DNA of 64,000 nucleotides from Verrucomicrobiales bacterium (lineage in GTDB: Bacteria; Verrucomicrobiota; Verrucomicrobiia; Limisphaerales; J093), in contig JABTUJ010000015.1 in NCBI GenBank assembly GCA_015075445.1, positions 1 to 64,000 of the forward strand. The letters run 5' to 3'. How positions within the stretch are numbered: the first letter of the stretch is position 1; each line of letters starts with the position of its first letter. The notes beneath the pieces are model-generated. The model saw nothing but the letters and a program-made list of their open reading frames with translations, made no database searches and was not told the origin of the DNA. The position numbers and the translations under genes were made by a program. Below, in pieces: positions 53,571 through 62,585 of this stretch.

Positions 53571-54038
53571 TTCGATCACGGCGAAGGCCCAATGCCGCTC
53601 GAAGACCAGCTCGGGCGTCACCGGGTCGGCCGGCTCGAGCGCAAACCGCGTTTCGGCATCCCCCATCTCGAGCGGCAGGGGAGCCACGCCGCCCCCGCGC
53701 CGCTGTGCCTGCCCTCGCTCGCGCTCATGCGCCAGGAAGTTCTTCAGGCAGGCGAGCAGGAACGAGCGGAACTTGCCCGCCGCCGGATGGACTCGGGCCA
53801 GCGCGTTGCGTTCGAGGAAGCGACGGAAGAACTCCTGCGTGAGATCCTCCGCCTCCGGTGCGCTCACGCCTTGCCGGCGGATGAAGGCGTACAGCGGATA
53901 CCAGTAGTTGGTGCACAGGCAATTCAGCGCCTCCCGGCCCGCCGTGTCGTCCGCGTCGCGCGCCTGCAGGATGACCGTCCAGCGGGTGGTGTGAAACCCG
54001 AAGGCCGGGGTGGACGCTTCTGCCGCCGCCATGCTCAT
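53571..54038 (-). pseudogene. truncated ECF-like sigma factor, fused to the WD40 remnant
   Basis: From ATG 54038 this reads MSMAAAEASTPAFGFHTTRW and continues through region 2 (LNCLCTNYWYPLYAFIRRQG, EDLTQEFFRRFLERNALARV) and the linker FRSFLLACLKNFLAHERERG, up to FERHWAFAVIE. Compared with the complete 248-residue sigma factor at 49.2 kb, the last 95 or so residues, including all of region 4, are missing. Its frame continues into the other frame of the WD40 gene for 120 meaningless codons and stops at 53187. Without region 4 it cannot recognise a -35 box. The start of the gene is intact. Confidence 0.85.
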
Positions 54039-54188
54039 AAACGATGTGGGGGTAGCTTATCCCAGAAGACGAGGTTGGCAACGGCGGGCCTTGGGGGGCG
54101 AAGGACGGGGTTGGATGCCCGGCTTGATGGTCTTACGCCTGGCCCACGCCACAGGCCTGGCGCCCAGGTTGCGAATCCCATACGCGCG

Positions 54189-54259
54189 GTAGGCGCCGAC
54201 GTGAGGAGGCGTTGTCGGCCAGGGGCAATACCCTTCGCCTCCTCACGTCGGCGCCTACA
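54189..54259. repeat. dispersed palindromic element, copy 3
   Basis: A 71-bp palindrome with GTAGGCGCCGACGTGAGGAGG and its complement around GGGGCAATACCCTTCG. It lies upstream of the truncated sigma factor. Copies 2 and 3 share the complete arm, and copy 1 has a slightly shorter right arm. Confidence 0.92.
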
Positions 54260-54312
54260 GTCTGTCGCGGTTCCATGCCGCGCTGAAAAATACCCGGGTT
54301 AGATCGAACGGA

Positions 54313-54440
54313 ATGATGTGGCGTAGTCCGACCCCGCGCCGCCGTGCCTGGTCCCTACGGCAGCTCGGGAAGCCGCTGGTGGGACATGCCAGGCTCGTGC
54401 AGCAACGAGCCGGAGATGCCCCACCAGCCCCGCCGGATCG
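54313..54440 (-). pseudogene. remnant of the 3' end of a kinase-WD40 gene
   Basis: The bases at about 54323-54370 nearly repeat 54811-54858, which is the end of the kinase-WD40 gene and its downstream flank (GCCGCCGTGCCTGGT core). In the remnant the ending reads GCCTGGCATGTC and then GAGCTGCCGTAG, against GCCTGGCACATC and GAACTGCCGTGA in the complete gene. No further part of a kinase gene is present between this remnant and the 18-codon stub. I read it as what is left after a module was deleted. Confidence 0.6.
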
Positions 54441-54497
54441 TCAATACGAGAGACGGAGCTTCCGGGTGAGACTCCTGGAGATGGTGATTTTCTTCAT
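54441..54497 (-). pseudogene. 18-codon stub of a secreted-protein gene
   Basis: A short frame MKKITISRSLTRKLRLSY with a good ribosome site (GGAAAGGACAG) and promoter element G upstream in the normal position. The peptide looks like the first residues of a signal sequence whose hydrophobic part is missing. Directly behind it lies the remnant of a kinase-WD40 3' end. It is probably the leftover start of a small secreted gene, cut by deletion; a true leader peptide is the alternative. Confidence 0.5.
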
Positions 54498-54612
54498 ACT
54501 GTCTGTCCTTTCCTGGTTTGCGGAGGACATTCCTCCGGCGTTGTTGTTGGTTTGCGCCACGGGCGCTTTGACCGCGGCAAGTGACGGTTCCGGCGATCGC
54601 TCGCCGCTGAGG

Positions 54613-54641
54613 TACCGAAGGAAAGAGACGAGAAGGTTACA
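54613..54641 (-). promoter_or_regulatory. shared ECF-type promoter element, copy G
   Basis: Minus strand: TGTAACCTTC, 15 nt, GGTA. It combines the TGTAACCTTC box of copies A-C with the CTTCGGTA end of F, H and I, linking the two subtypes. It now drives only the 18-codon stub. Confidence 0.75.
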
Positions 54642-54842
54642 GGCTTTTTGGCGTGGTGCCGATTCAGGTACTGGCACTCGCGAGGTGCATTGCGCCAGCG
54701 GGGGTCCCTCCGGGTCGGACCACGCCCAGCCGTTGATCGGGGGTGAGTTGCCCGGGCCGGCAGCCCCGTCTGAGGGTCTTACGTGCCCTTTTCGGCCCGA
54801 ATTCCCTGCCGTAGTCCGACCTCGCGCCGCCGTGCCTGGTGC

Positions 54843-57800
54843 TCACGGCAGTTCGGCCGGAACGTGGGCCCGCCAGATGTGCCAGGCATCGCCACCGGAG
54901 GAAACCAACCGCTGGCCATCCGGTGAAAAGGCGACCTCGCGGATGAACGTCAGGTGCGGCTTCAGGCCAGCGATGGCCCGACCTGTCGGCAGGTTGAAGA
55001 GTTCAAGAAACCCGTCCTGGGTCCCGATGGCGAGGGTCTTGCCGTCGGGCGAGATATCGAGGGCCCACACGTTCCCGGCGTTGGGGGCCAGCGCCTCGAT
55101 GCGGTGTGTGTCCAGATTCCACAAATGCACCAGACCATCCACGCAGCCCACGCACAGCGTGCGCGTGCCCGGCACCCAGGTGACCCGCATGGCACGGAGA
55201 TTGGTGCGGATTCGAGCCGGATCTTGCTGCCGTGATTGGACCTCGAACAGCCGCACCGCGCCGTCGTGGCACGATGCCGCCAGGAGCCGGCTGTCCGGCG
55301 AGAACGCGAAGTGGCGGAACGTCTCGGTTGGAGCTGAGCCCAGGCGCCATACCCCGTGCCTTCGCCAGGACTTGGTTTCACGGATCTCGATCCCTCGCGG
55401 CGTACGGAACGACGTGTTATCCGAGCCACCGTCCTCCTGAGCCAAGGCAAGCCAATGACCGTCCGGAGAGAATTGCACTGACCCGTTCAGGATCGCGTCC
55501 GAGGGCACCTCGTGACGCTGCATGAACGTGCGGGCGTCCCAGAGCGTGAACGAGTGGCCGCCAGAGACCGAGGCGATGACATCCAGCGAGGGTGGGGGGA
55601 AGGCAGCCTCACTCGCATGCAGGTTGGCCACCTCCTGCTCGGATTCGACGTCGCGGATCACCACGTGGGACCCTTCCGAACGCAGACTCAGGCGGCCGTC
55701 AGACGAGAAGGCCGTGCCCAGCGACGTGGACTCCTTCTCCCCGTTGCCGGGACGTTCCCGGTGTACGAGTTGGCGGACGTCCCAGAGTTTCACCGTCCCA
55801 TCCAGACTGCCGGTGACCAGCAGGTCCCCGCGGCTCGTGAATTCCATGGACCAGAGGCGTCCGGTGTGGCCACGAAGCGTCAGGGGCGCTTTCCCGGGCT
55901 CGGTGAGATCCCACAGCCGGGCGGTATGATCGCGGGAGCCCGAGGCGAGCCAGCGCCCATCGGGCGAGAAGGCCACGCAGTCCACGGGACGGGAATGAGT
56001 GCCGAGAGGAATCTGTTCATCGCCTTGGACGCTGCACAAACGGACGGTTCCATCCATGGAACCGCTCGCCAGCCACTGACCGTCGGGCGAGAACCGGACA
56101 CAGGCCACGAGGCTCGCATGACGTCGCACCGTCCGCAGCGGCTGCCGGGAGCCCAAATCCCACAAGCAGATGGTCCCGTCGCGATGGGGCGTGGCCAGAA
56201 GCCGGCTGTCGGGTGAGATGTCGGGTTTCCAGGCGTTCGCCGTGTGACCCGTGAGGGCAAAGAGCCTCGCTCCCGTGACCGCATCCCAGATGAGAATGGG
56301 CCCGGGAGGAACCGGGTCGTACAAGTGGGTCACGCCGGTGGTGGCGATGAACCGGCCGTCCGGGCTCCAGGCCACTCCGGCCCCAATGGGCGCCTGTTCC
56401 GCTTGAGCCTCGAAGCCGCGAGTCACGAATGCGCCTCGCCCGAAGTCCCAGACTCTGAGGGCGCCGGTTTGGAAGCTGAACCCGGCGAGATGGGTTCCCA
56501 GGGGCGCGAACGCGATCGAATACCCGCCGATCCCACTCAGCCACTCAACCTCTCGACGGCGGCCCAGGTCGAGGAGGCGGGTGTTCCCGTTTTGGTCTGC
56601 GGCCGCGATCATTGAGCCGTCAGGTGAGCACGTCAGGCCAAAGACGGGACTCGGGCCCGCAGGGAAGCTGAACAAGGCTTGAGTCCGGCACTGGGCATCC
56701 AAGTAGCTCCACTCGAACCCTCGCAGGCGCGAGCGGAGGGTCGCCTGGCGGGCCAGCAATTCCCGGGGCAGCGCATAGCTCCCCCGGTTCCAGGCGGCAA
56801 ACGCTTGCGCCATCTCCGCCACATACAGTTCCCGCTGCATCTGGTCCCCCGCCGCCTTCAGTCGCAGCGAGGCCACCGTGGCTCCAATCGCGACCGTCAG
56901 CAGCAGGACGCATGAGGTCGCCGACAGCGCGGCAAACCCCGGCCGACGGCGGACCCATTTCCAGAGCCGTTCTCCCGTCCCCGTGCGGCGCGCCATGATC
57001 GGCTCCTGCCGCAGCCACTTCTCGAGGTCCGCCGCCAGCCCGGCCGCCGAGCTGTAACGCCTTCCCGGGTCCTTCTCCAGGCACTTCAGACAGACCGTCT
57101 CCAGGTCCCGGTCCACCGCCGGATTGAAGACCGACGGACGCCGCGGCTCGCTCTCCAGCACGTGCCGGATCGTCTCGAAGGTCGTGCCGCCCGCGAACGG
57201 TGGCGACCCGGTCAACGCCTCGTACAGCACAGCGCCCAGCCCGTACACGTCCGCCGCCGTCGTCACGTCCTTGGCAGCACCCCGCGCTTGCTCCGGTGCC
57301 ATGTACGCCGGCGTCCCCAGCACCGCGTTCGTGTGGGTCAGCGTGCTGTCTTTCGCGACCAGCTTGGCCAGCCCAAAGTCCGTCAGGTGCGGCACGCCAT
57401 TCGCGTCCAAGAGAATGTTGCCCGGCTTGAGGTCGCGGTGCAGCACCCCGCGCTGATGGGCGTAGTGCACCGCACGGGCAACGGTTGCCACGAGTTGCGC
57501 CGCCTCCCGAGTTTCGAACCGCGCCTGAGCGGCAGTCCTGGCACTTCGGACTTCGGACTTCGACCTCCGACCTTCGAGCAGCGCTTCGCGCAGGCTCGCC
57601 CCTTCGATCAGGCCCATGCTGAAGTAGTGCTGGCCCTGGTGCTCCCCGATCTCGTGGATGGGGACGATGTTCGGGTGGGAGAGGCTGGCGGCGGCCTCGG
57701 CTTCGGCCTTGAAGCGCTTGACCAACTCCGGCGTGGCGAGGGTGCCGGCGCTGATGAGCTTGAGGGCGACCAGGCGGTTGAGGCTGACCTGGCGCGCCTT

Positions 57801-58052
57801 GAACACCACGCCCATCCCGCCGCGGGCGATCTCCTCGAGAAGTTCGTAGTCGCCGAAGTAACGGAGGCGGGTGCCGGTGAAGGGGGTGGCGGGAACGGAC
57901 ACGGGGTCACCGGCGACGGGCGTCGGCACGGTGGGCGGGCCTGCCAACAAATCAAGCCCACGGCCCAGCAGGCACTTCGGGCAGAGACCTTCGGGGGAAT
58001 CGGCTGGGATGGGGCATCCGCAGCCCTCGCATGAGGATTGGCTGGTCGGCAT
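54843..58052 (-). CDS. zinc-ribbon serine/threonine kinase with WD40 C-terminus
   Basis: The one complete member of this family here, 1069 residues. An N-terminal zinc ribbon (CEGCGCPIPADSPEGLCPKC) is followed by the kinase domain at about 66-340: IARGGMGVVFKARQ, LVALKLI, HRDLKPGNILLD, LTDFGLAKL, APEQARG. A membrane segment lies near 372 (FAALSATSCVLLLTVAIGATVA). About 14 WD40-type repeats follow from residue 455 (FSPDGRWLASGSRDHTARLWDLTE and so on). A short heptamer tract encodes GRRSKSEVRS in the loop after the hinge. It follows the small secreted gene at 58.3 kb by 240 bp. Outer-surface sensing coupled to kinase activity is likely. Confidence 0.93.
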   Translation of the reverse strand: MPTSQSSCEGCGCPIPADSPEGLCPKCLLGRGLDLLAGPPTVPTPVAGDPVSVPATPFTGTRLRYFGDYELLEEIARGGMGVVFKARQVSLNRLVALKLISAGTLATPELVKRFKAEAEAAASLSHPNIVPIHEIGEHQGQHYFSMGLIEGASLREALLEGRRSKSEVRSARTAAQARFETREAAQLVATVARAVHYAHQRGVLHRDLKPGNILLDANGVPHLTDFGLAKLVAKDSTLTHTNAVLGTPAYMAPEQARGAAKDVTTAADVYGLGAVLYEALTGSPPFAGGTTFETIRHVLESEPRRPSVFNPAVDRDLETVCLKCLEKDPGRRYSSAAGLAADLEKWLRQEPIMARRTGTGERLWKWVRRRPGFAALSATSCVLLLTVAIGATVASLRLKAAGDQMQRELYVAEMAQAFAAWNRGSYALPRELLARQATLRSRLRGFEWSYLDAQCRTQALFSFPAGPSPVFGLTCSPDGSMIAAADQNGNTRLLDLGRRREVEWLSGIGGYSIAFAPLGTHLAGFSFQTGALRVWDFGRGAFVTRGFEAQAEQAPIGAGVAWSPDGRFIATTGVTHLYDPVPPGPILIWDAVTGARLFALTGHTANAWKPDISPDSRLLATPHRDGTICLWDLGSRQPLRTVRRHASLVACVRFSPDGQWLASGSMDGTVRLCSVQGDEQIPLGTHSRPVDCVAFSPDGRWLASGSRDHTARLWDLTEPGKAPLTLRGHTGRLWSMEFTSRGDLLVTGSLDGTVKLWDVRQLVHRERPGNGEKESTSLGTAFSSDGRLSLRSEGSHVVIRDVESEQEVANLHASEAAFPPPSLDVIASVSGGHSFTLWDARTFMQRHEVPSDAILNGSVQFSPDGHWLALAQEDGGSDNTSFRTPRGIEIRETKSWRRHGVWRLGSAPTETFRHFAFSPDSRLLAASCHDGAVRLFEVQSRQQDPARIRTNLRAMRVTWVPGTRTLCVGCVDGLVHLWNLDTHRIEALAPNAGNVWALDISPDGKTLAIGTQDGFLELFNLPTGRAIAGLKPHLTFIREVAFSPDGQRLVSSGGDAWHIWRAHVPAELP
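57542..57576. repeat. heptanucleotide repeat tract in the 54.8-58.1 kb kinase
   Basis: Five 7-bp units (CACTTCG, GACTTCG twice, ACCTCCG, ACCTTCG) inside the kinase domain, between the hinge and the helix before the catalytic loop. The frame is kept, giving a short basic insertion. The paralogous kinase at 59-62.6 kb has the same flanks and about 26 units at the same place. Confidence 0.88.
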
Positions 58053-58293
58053 GGTTGTGGCGCGGCGTTTGCCAGGAGGGCTCGGGAGCCGCCGGCCTCA
58101 CAACGTTGCTCGTCCGGTCGCGACCAGCAACTGTCGCGCGGGAGTGAGTCCAGCACCCGCCGGCGCGATACCGGCGGGCACTCCTCGCGGGTGCTGGCGA
58201 AGGATGGCCGCGAAGAGGCGCAGGAATCCAGGGGCCGTGGCCCTGGCCGCACTCCTTGCGTCTTCTGCGCCTCTTCGCGGCGAGTACAGCCTT

Positions 58294-58914
58294 TCAAGGA
58301 TCCGAGGGGTGAGGGAGGAGCAGAACTCCATCGTACAACCAGGTGGCCACGCCGACGTACCCGTCACAGAAGCCGTCGTCGGTTGGGTCTGTGTCGTCCG
58401 GGCCATCGGGACCGACGAACATGGAGGCACCATTGATCGCGCCGTGGCCGCGGGCTCCGGCGAGCTTGCCGGTGCCGCCCGTGACCGTGACATCGTAATG
58501 GAACTTGCCCATGCTCGGAGGAACTTTGGGATCGTTTGGGTCGAAATCCAGCCAGCCAACGACGGAGGTCTCCAGCTTGTCGCCGGCGAGCGTGGTGAGA
58601 GTCATCGTGCCCTCGGCGCACAGGAAATGTTGCCCGTCACCGCCGCAAGGCGTGGCAATCACATCGAAATAGACTCGGCAGTTCCCGAGGTTTGACACCT
58701 GGGCAATCCCCCGAACCTCATGTTGGCCGGTGTTGAAATCGAAGCGGAACACCGTGCCGGCATTAATCGTCTTCCGGGCGGCCGGGCTTATCGTGGGCCG
58801 GGCGTCGGGACCGGCGGGTGGATCGGCGAACACCGGCAGCAGGGCGAGCCCGGCGATGGCGGCGACTCCGGTCTTGTACAGGTTTTGAGCGGTGGTCTTT
58901 TCCACGAGTTGCAT
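58294..58914 (-). CDS. small secreted beta-barrel-like protein
   Basis: A 206-residue protein starting MQLVEKTTAQNLYKTGVAAIAGLALLPVFA, a signal peptide with a strong AAGAAAGGAAACCCG ribosome site. The body has FRFDFNTGQHEVRGIAQVSNLGN, LCAEGTMTLTTLAGDKLETSVVG and FHYDVTVTGGTGKLAGARGHGAIN. The VTGGTGKLAGARG motif corresponds to VTGGAGRFAGASG in the protein at 50541-51176, so the two belong to one exported family, perhaps lipocalin- or AOC-like. The far C-terminus is Asp/Pro-rich. Element H lies 68 bp upstream. The kinase-WD40 gene follows it, as in the 62.6-62.9 kb module. Confidence 0.78.
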   Translation of the reverse strand: MQLVEKTTAQNLYKTGVAAIAGLALLPVFADPPAGPDARPTISPAARKTINAGTVFRFDFNTGQHEVRGIAQVSNLGNCRVYFDVIATPCGGDGQHFLCAEGTMTLTTLAGDKLETSVVGWLDFDPNDPKVPPSMGKFHYDVTVTGGTGKLAGARGHGAINGASMFVGPDGPDDTDPTDDGFCDGYVGVATWLYDGVLLLPHPSDP

Positions 58915-58981
58915 CGGGTTTCCTTTCTTGGCTTGGTTGGATGTTCGATGGTTGACTGTCGGCGAACGTTCGCCACACCGA

Positions 58982-59010
58982 TACCGAAGGAAACCGGAGG
59001 AGAAGTTACC
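58982..59010 (-). promoter_or_regulatory. shared ECF-type promoter element, copy H
   Basis: Minus strand: GGTAACTTCT, 15 nt, GGTA. It lies 68 bp upstream of the secreted gene at 58914. The element overlaps the 3' end of the neighbouring kinase gene, whose stop lies at 59006-59008. Confidence 0.76.
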
Positions 59011-62000
59011 AAGAGAATTTCCAGGTCGGGGGATCGAGCGGCCGCCGGATGCCTTGATCGTCCATGGTGTGCCACGTGAGGACTTCGACCTGAAGCCGGG
59101 CTTCCTGCGGATCGCCACGGAATGCAGGAACGATTTCGGCCACGGCAGGACGCACGTTACTCCCTCCGGCAGCGATGCGTGTCCCGTCCGGAGCGAAGTC
59201 CAGATCCTGCAACCCACAACAGACCTGAACCGACGTCCCGACCAACTCGCCGTTCGTCGGTGACCAGAACCGCACCCGATCGTCGCCCAGCGAGCTCGCC
59301 GTGGCCAGGAGGTGCCCGTCCGGACTGAACGCCAGATCCACGACCTCGCCGTCGTGTTGCAGAACGATTCCCGTGGAGAGTTGTGTGGCCACCCGCCACA
59401 CCCGCACCAGCCGATCGCTGCCGCCCGTGGCGAGGAGCTTTCCGTCGGGACTGAAAGCCACCGCCAGAATCCGGCTACCGTGGTTGAGGGGGCGCGCAGG
59501 CGGGGTGTTCGTGGTCACCGACCAGAGCCGGGCCAAGCCGTCCGCACAGGCTGTCGCCAACAGATCACCATCCGGGTGGAATGCGACGTCGAGCACCTCC
59601 GCCGGGTGGCTCAAGGGCGTGCGGGCGTGCGTCGCGGTGGCCCAGCGCCAGACCGCTGCAGTGTGGTCCTTGCATGCTGTGGCCACCAGATCTCCGTTGG
59701 GGCTGAACACGGCCTTCACGACCCGCTCGGAGTGGGGAAGGTTCGCGAGAGGTTGCTCCGCTTCGACCGACCAGACCCGGGCGGTGAGGTCGCTGCTGGC
59801 AGTCAGCACCCACTCGCCGTTCTTGCTGAAGGCGACCGAGTTGACACGATTCTCGTGGCGGAAGCCTGCCGCGGAGACCTGCCCAGTGTCCATTCCGGGG
59901 TCGACGTGCCACCACCAGGTGCCTCCTTCATGGTCCCCCATCAGCAGTCGGTTCCCATTCCGGCTGAACGCCAGATTCTCGGGCGTCAGATCGCCGTAGG
60001 AGGCTTCGGACCGGAGGGAGACGGTGTGTCGTCGGGCTGGCGGGGCGAGGTCCCAGACCACGGCTCGACTGCCGGAGAGTGTCACCGCGGTCTCGCCACG
60101 GACCCAAACCTCCTGGATGCGGTCCTCATGGTGCATCCCTTCTCCCGCCAGGTCGCCGGTGTCGGCCGACCAGAGCCGGAGCGTGCGGTCCTCGCTCGCA
60201 GTGAAGATCCAACCGCCACCGCTCAGGAAGCCCACGTCCTGGACCGGCCCGTGATGTGTCGGGATGGCCACGCTTCGCAACGGTTCGCCAGTGTGGCCGT
60301 CCCACAGCCGTGCCGTCCCGTCAAGGCTTCCGGTCAACACCCGCTTCCCGTCCTGGCTGAACGCCACCGCCCACACTTCGCGCCCGTGCAGCATGCGCTC
60401 ACCGGCCGGAGCCCCCGTGGTAGCATCCCAGAGGCGCGCCGACCCGTCCTGGCTGCCCGTCAGGACCAACGCTCCGTCCGGCCGGAAGGCGACGGCCCCG
60501 ACTTCATGCTGATGTCGCATCGGCGCCCCTACCGGCAACCCCGTGTCGGCGTCCCACAGCCGTGCCGTCATGTCGCCGCAACCGGTCAGGATCCGCCGGC
60601 CATCGCGGCTGAACACCGCGCTCCAGATGCGTGAGTCATGCGGCATCGCTCGCCCCACCAACCGGCCCGTGTGCACTTCCCACAGGCGCGCGGTCGTTTC
60701 GCTCTTCGACTGAGCGTGCGTCAGGATCCGCCGGCCGTCGGGGCTGAAGACCGCGCGTTCCACATGCGGATGCCGGATGGGCTCCCCCTCCGGAGAGCCG
60801 GTGGTCGTCCGCCAGACGCGGGCAATTCCATCGCCAACCGTCGCCACGTACTCGCCCTCCGGACTGAACGTGATCCAGGCCAGGTTCGGGTGTTGGAACG
60901 CGACCGGCAGCGGGTCTCCAGTGGCGGTGGACCACAGCCGCACCTGGCCGTGGTCGTCGCCCGTCACGGCAACCCGTCCATCCGGACTCAGAGCGATGGC
61001 CCGCACCCCGGTCGCTGAGGCCAGCATCGTGCGCGGCGCCTTGCAGCGACTTGCCCAAGTCGCGAAGCTCCGCCGGATGTCCTCAGCCAGCGCGACATCG
61101 TGCGGTGGTGCGTCGAACAGGCTGCGCACCAGCCAGTGGAGGCCGCGCGCTGCCTGACCCTGCCCCCAGGTTTCGCCCTTGGCGCAGGTACTGTCGCGCC
61201 AGTCGTCCCTGGAGATCGAGCGCCTGGGACTTCTCGTGCGCGGCCGAGCGGACCGCAGAAACGACCAGAGCCATCAGGAGCACCGTTGACATGGCCGCCA
61301 GCGCGGCAATCGCGGGCGGCGCCGCACCCACTTCCAGAGTCGTTCCCCCGTCCCCGTGCGTCGCGCCATGATCGGCTCCTGCCGCAGCCACTTCTCGAGG
61401 TCCGCCGCCAACCCGGCCGCTGAGCTGTAACGCCTTCCCGGGTCCTTCTCCAGGCACTTCAGACAGACCGTCTCCAGGTCCCGGTCCACCGCCGGATTGA
61501 AGACCGACGGACGCCGCGGCTCGCGCTCCAGCACCTGCCGGATCGTCTCGAAGGAAGTGCCGCCCGCGAACGGTGGCGACCCGGTCAACGCCTCGTACAG
61601 CACAGCGCCCAACCTGTACACGTCCGCCGCCGTCGTCACGTCCTTGGCAGCGCCCCGCGCTTGCTCTGGTGCCATGTACGCATCGCGTGCCCAGCACCGC
61701 GTTCGTGTGGGTCAGCGTGCTGTCTTTCGCGACCAGCTTGGCCAGCCAAAGTCCGTCAGGTGCGGCACGCCATTCGCGTCCAAGAGAATGTTGCCCGGCT
61801 TGAGGTCGCGGTGCAGCACCCGCGCTGATGGGCGTAGTGCACCGCACGGGCAACGGTTGCCACGAGTTGCGCCGCCTCCCGAGTTTCGAACCGCGCCTGA
61901 GCGGCAGTCCTGGCACTTCGGACTTCGGACTTCGACCTCCGACCTTCGACCTTCGACCTCCGACCTTCGACCTTCGACCTTCGACCTTCGACCTTCGACC

Positions 62001-62585
62001 TTCGACCTTCGACTTTCGGACTTCGACCTTCGACCTTCGGACTTCGACCTTCGACCTTCGGACTTCTGACTTCGACCTTCGACCTTCGACCTTCGAACCC
62101 TGGACCGGGGCCAGCGCTTCGCGCAGGCTCGGCCCCTCGATCAGGCCCATGCTGAAATAGTGCTGGCCCAGGTGCTCGCCGATCTCGTGAATGGGGACGA
62201 TGTTCGGGTGGGAGAGGCTGGCGGCGGCCTCGGCTTCGGCCTTGAAGCGCTTGACCAACTCGGGCGTGGCGAGGGTGCCGGCGCTGATGAGCTTGAGGGC
62301 GACCAGGCGGTTGAGGCTGACCTGGCGCGCCTTGAACACCACGCCCATGCCGCCGCGGGCGATCTCCTCGAGAAGTTCGTAGTCGCCGAAGTAGCGCTGG
62401 CACGTGCCGGTAAAGGGGGTGGCAGGAACGGACAGCGCGTCGGCGGTCACGGCCGATGCCACCGTGGGCGGGCCGGCCAGCAGGTCAAGCCCGCGGGCCA
62501 GCAGACACTTCGGGCAGAGGCCTTCCGGCGGAGCCGCTGGGAGGCGGCATCCGCACCCGGCGCACAAAAGGACTTCATCTGGCAT
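59006..62585 (-). pseudogene. zinc-ribbon serine/threonine kinase with WD40 C-terminus, multiply frameshifted
   Basis: It begins at ATG 62585 (MPDEVLLCAGCGC), with a zinc ribbon, the kinase N-lobe (IARGGMGVVFKARQ) and LNRLVALKLI in frame up to the heptamer tract. The rest of the kinase domain and the WD40 propeller lie in other frames, matching the complete kinase at 54.8 kb until the WD40 part, which is unlike it. Five breaks can be placed by comparison: the heptamer tract (61914-62095), one C lost at 61819-61821, one C lost at 61746-61747, one base gained near 61685, and one base gained in the C5 run at 61163-61167. The WD40 part is one frame to the stop at 59006. It is either decaying or error-ridden. 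Confidence 0.88.
61914..62095. repeat. 26-copy heptanucleotide tract inside a kinase gene
   Basis: About 26 consecutive 7-bp units, mainly ACCTTCG with GACTTCG, ACCTCCG and ACTTTCG variants. On the minus strand, three units encode the 7-residue period RRSKVEG. The paralogous tract at 57.5 kb has 5 units. The tract sits in the kinase domain, in the loop before the catalytic helix. Because 7 is not a multiple of 3, each gain or loss of a unit shifts the frame. Confidence 0.95.

Noticed and set aside
61914..62095. The heptamer tract as a CRISPR array
   Set aside because: Units are 7 bp with no spacers and the tract lies inside a kinase gene. It is a simple tandem repeat.
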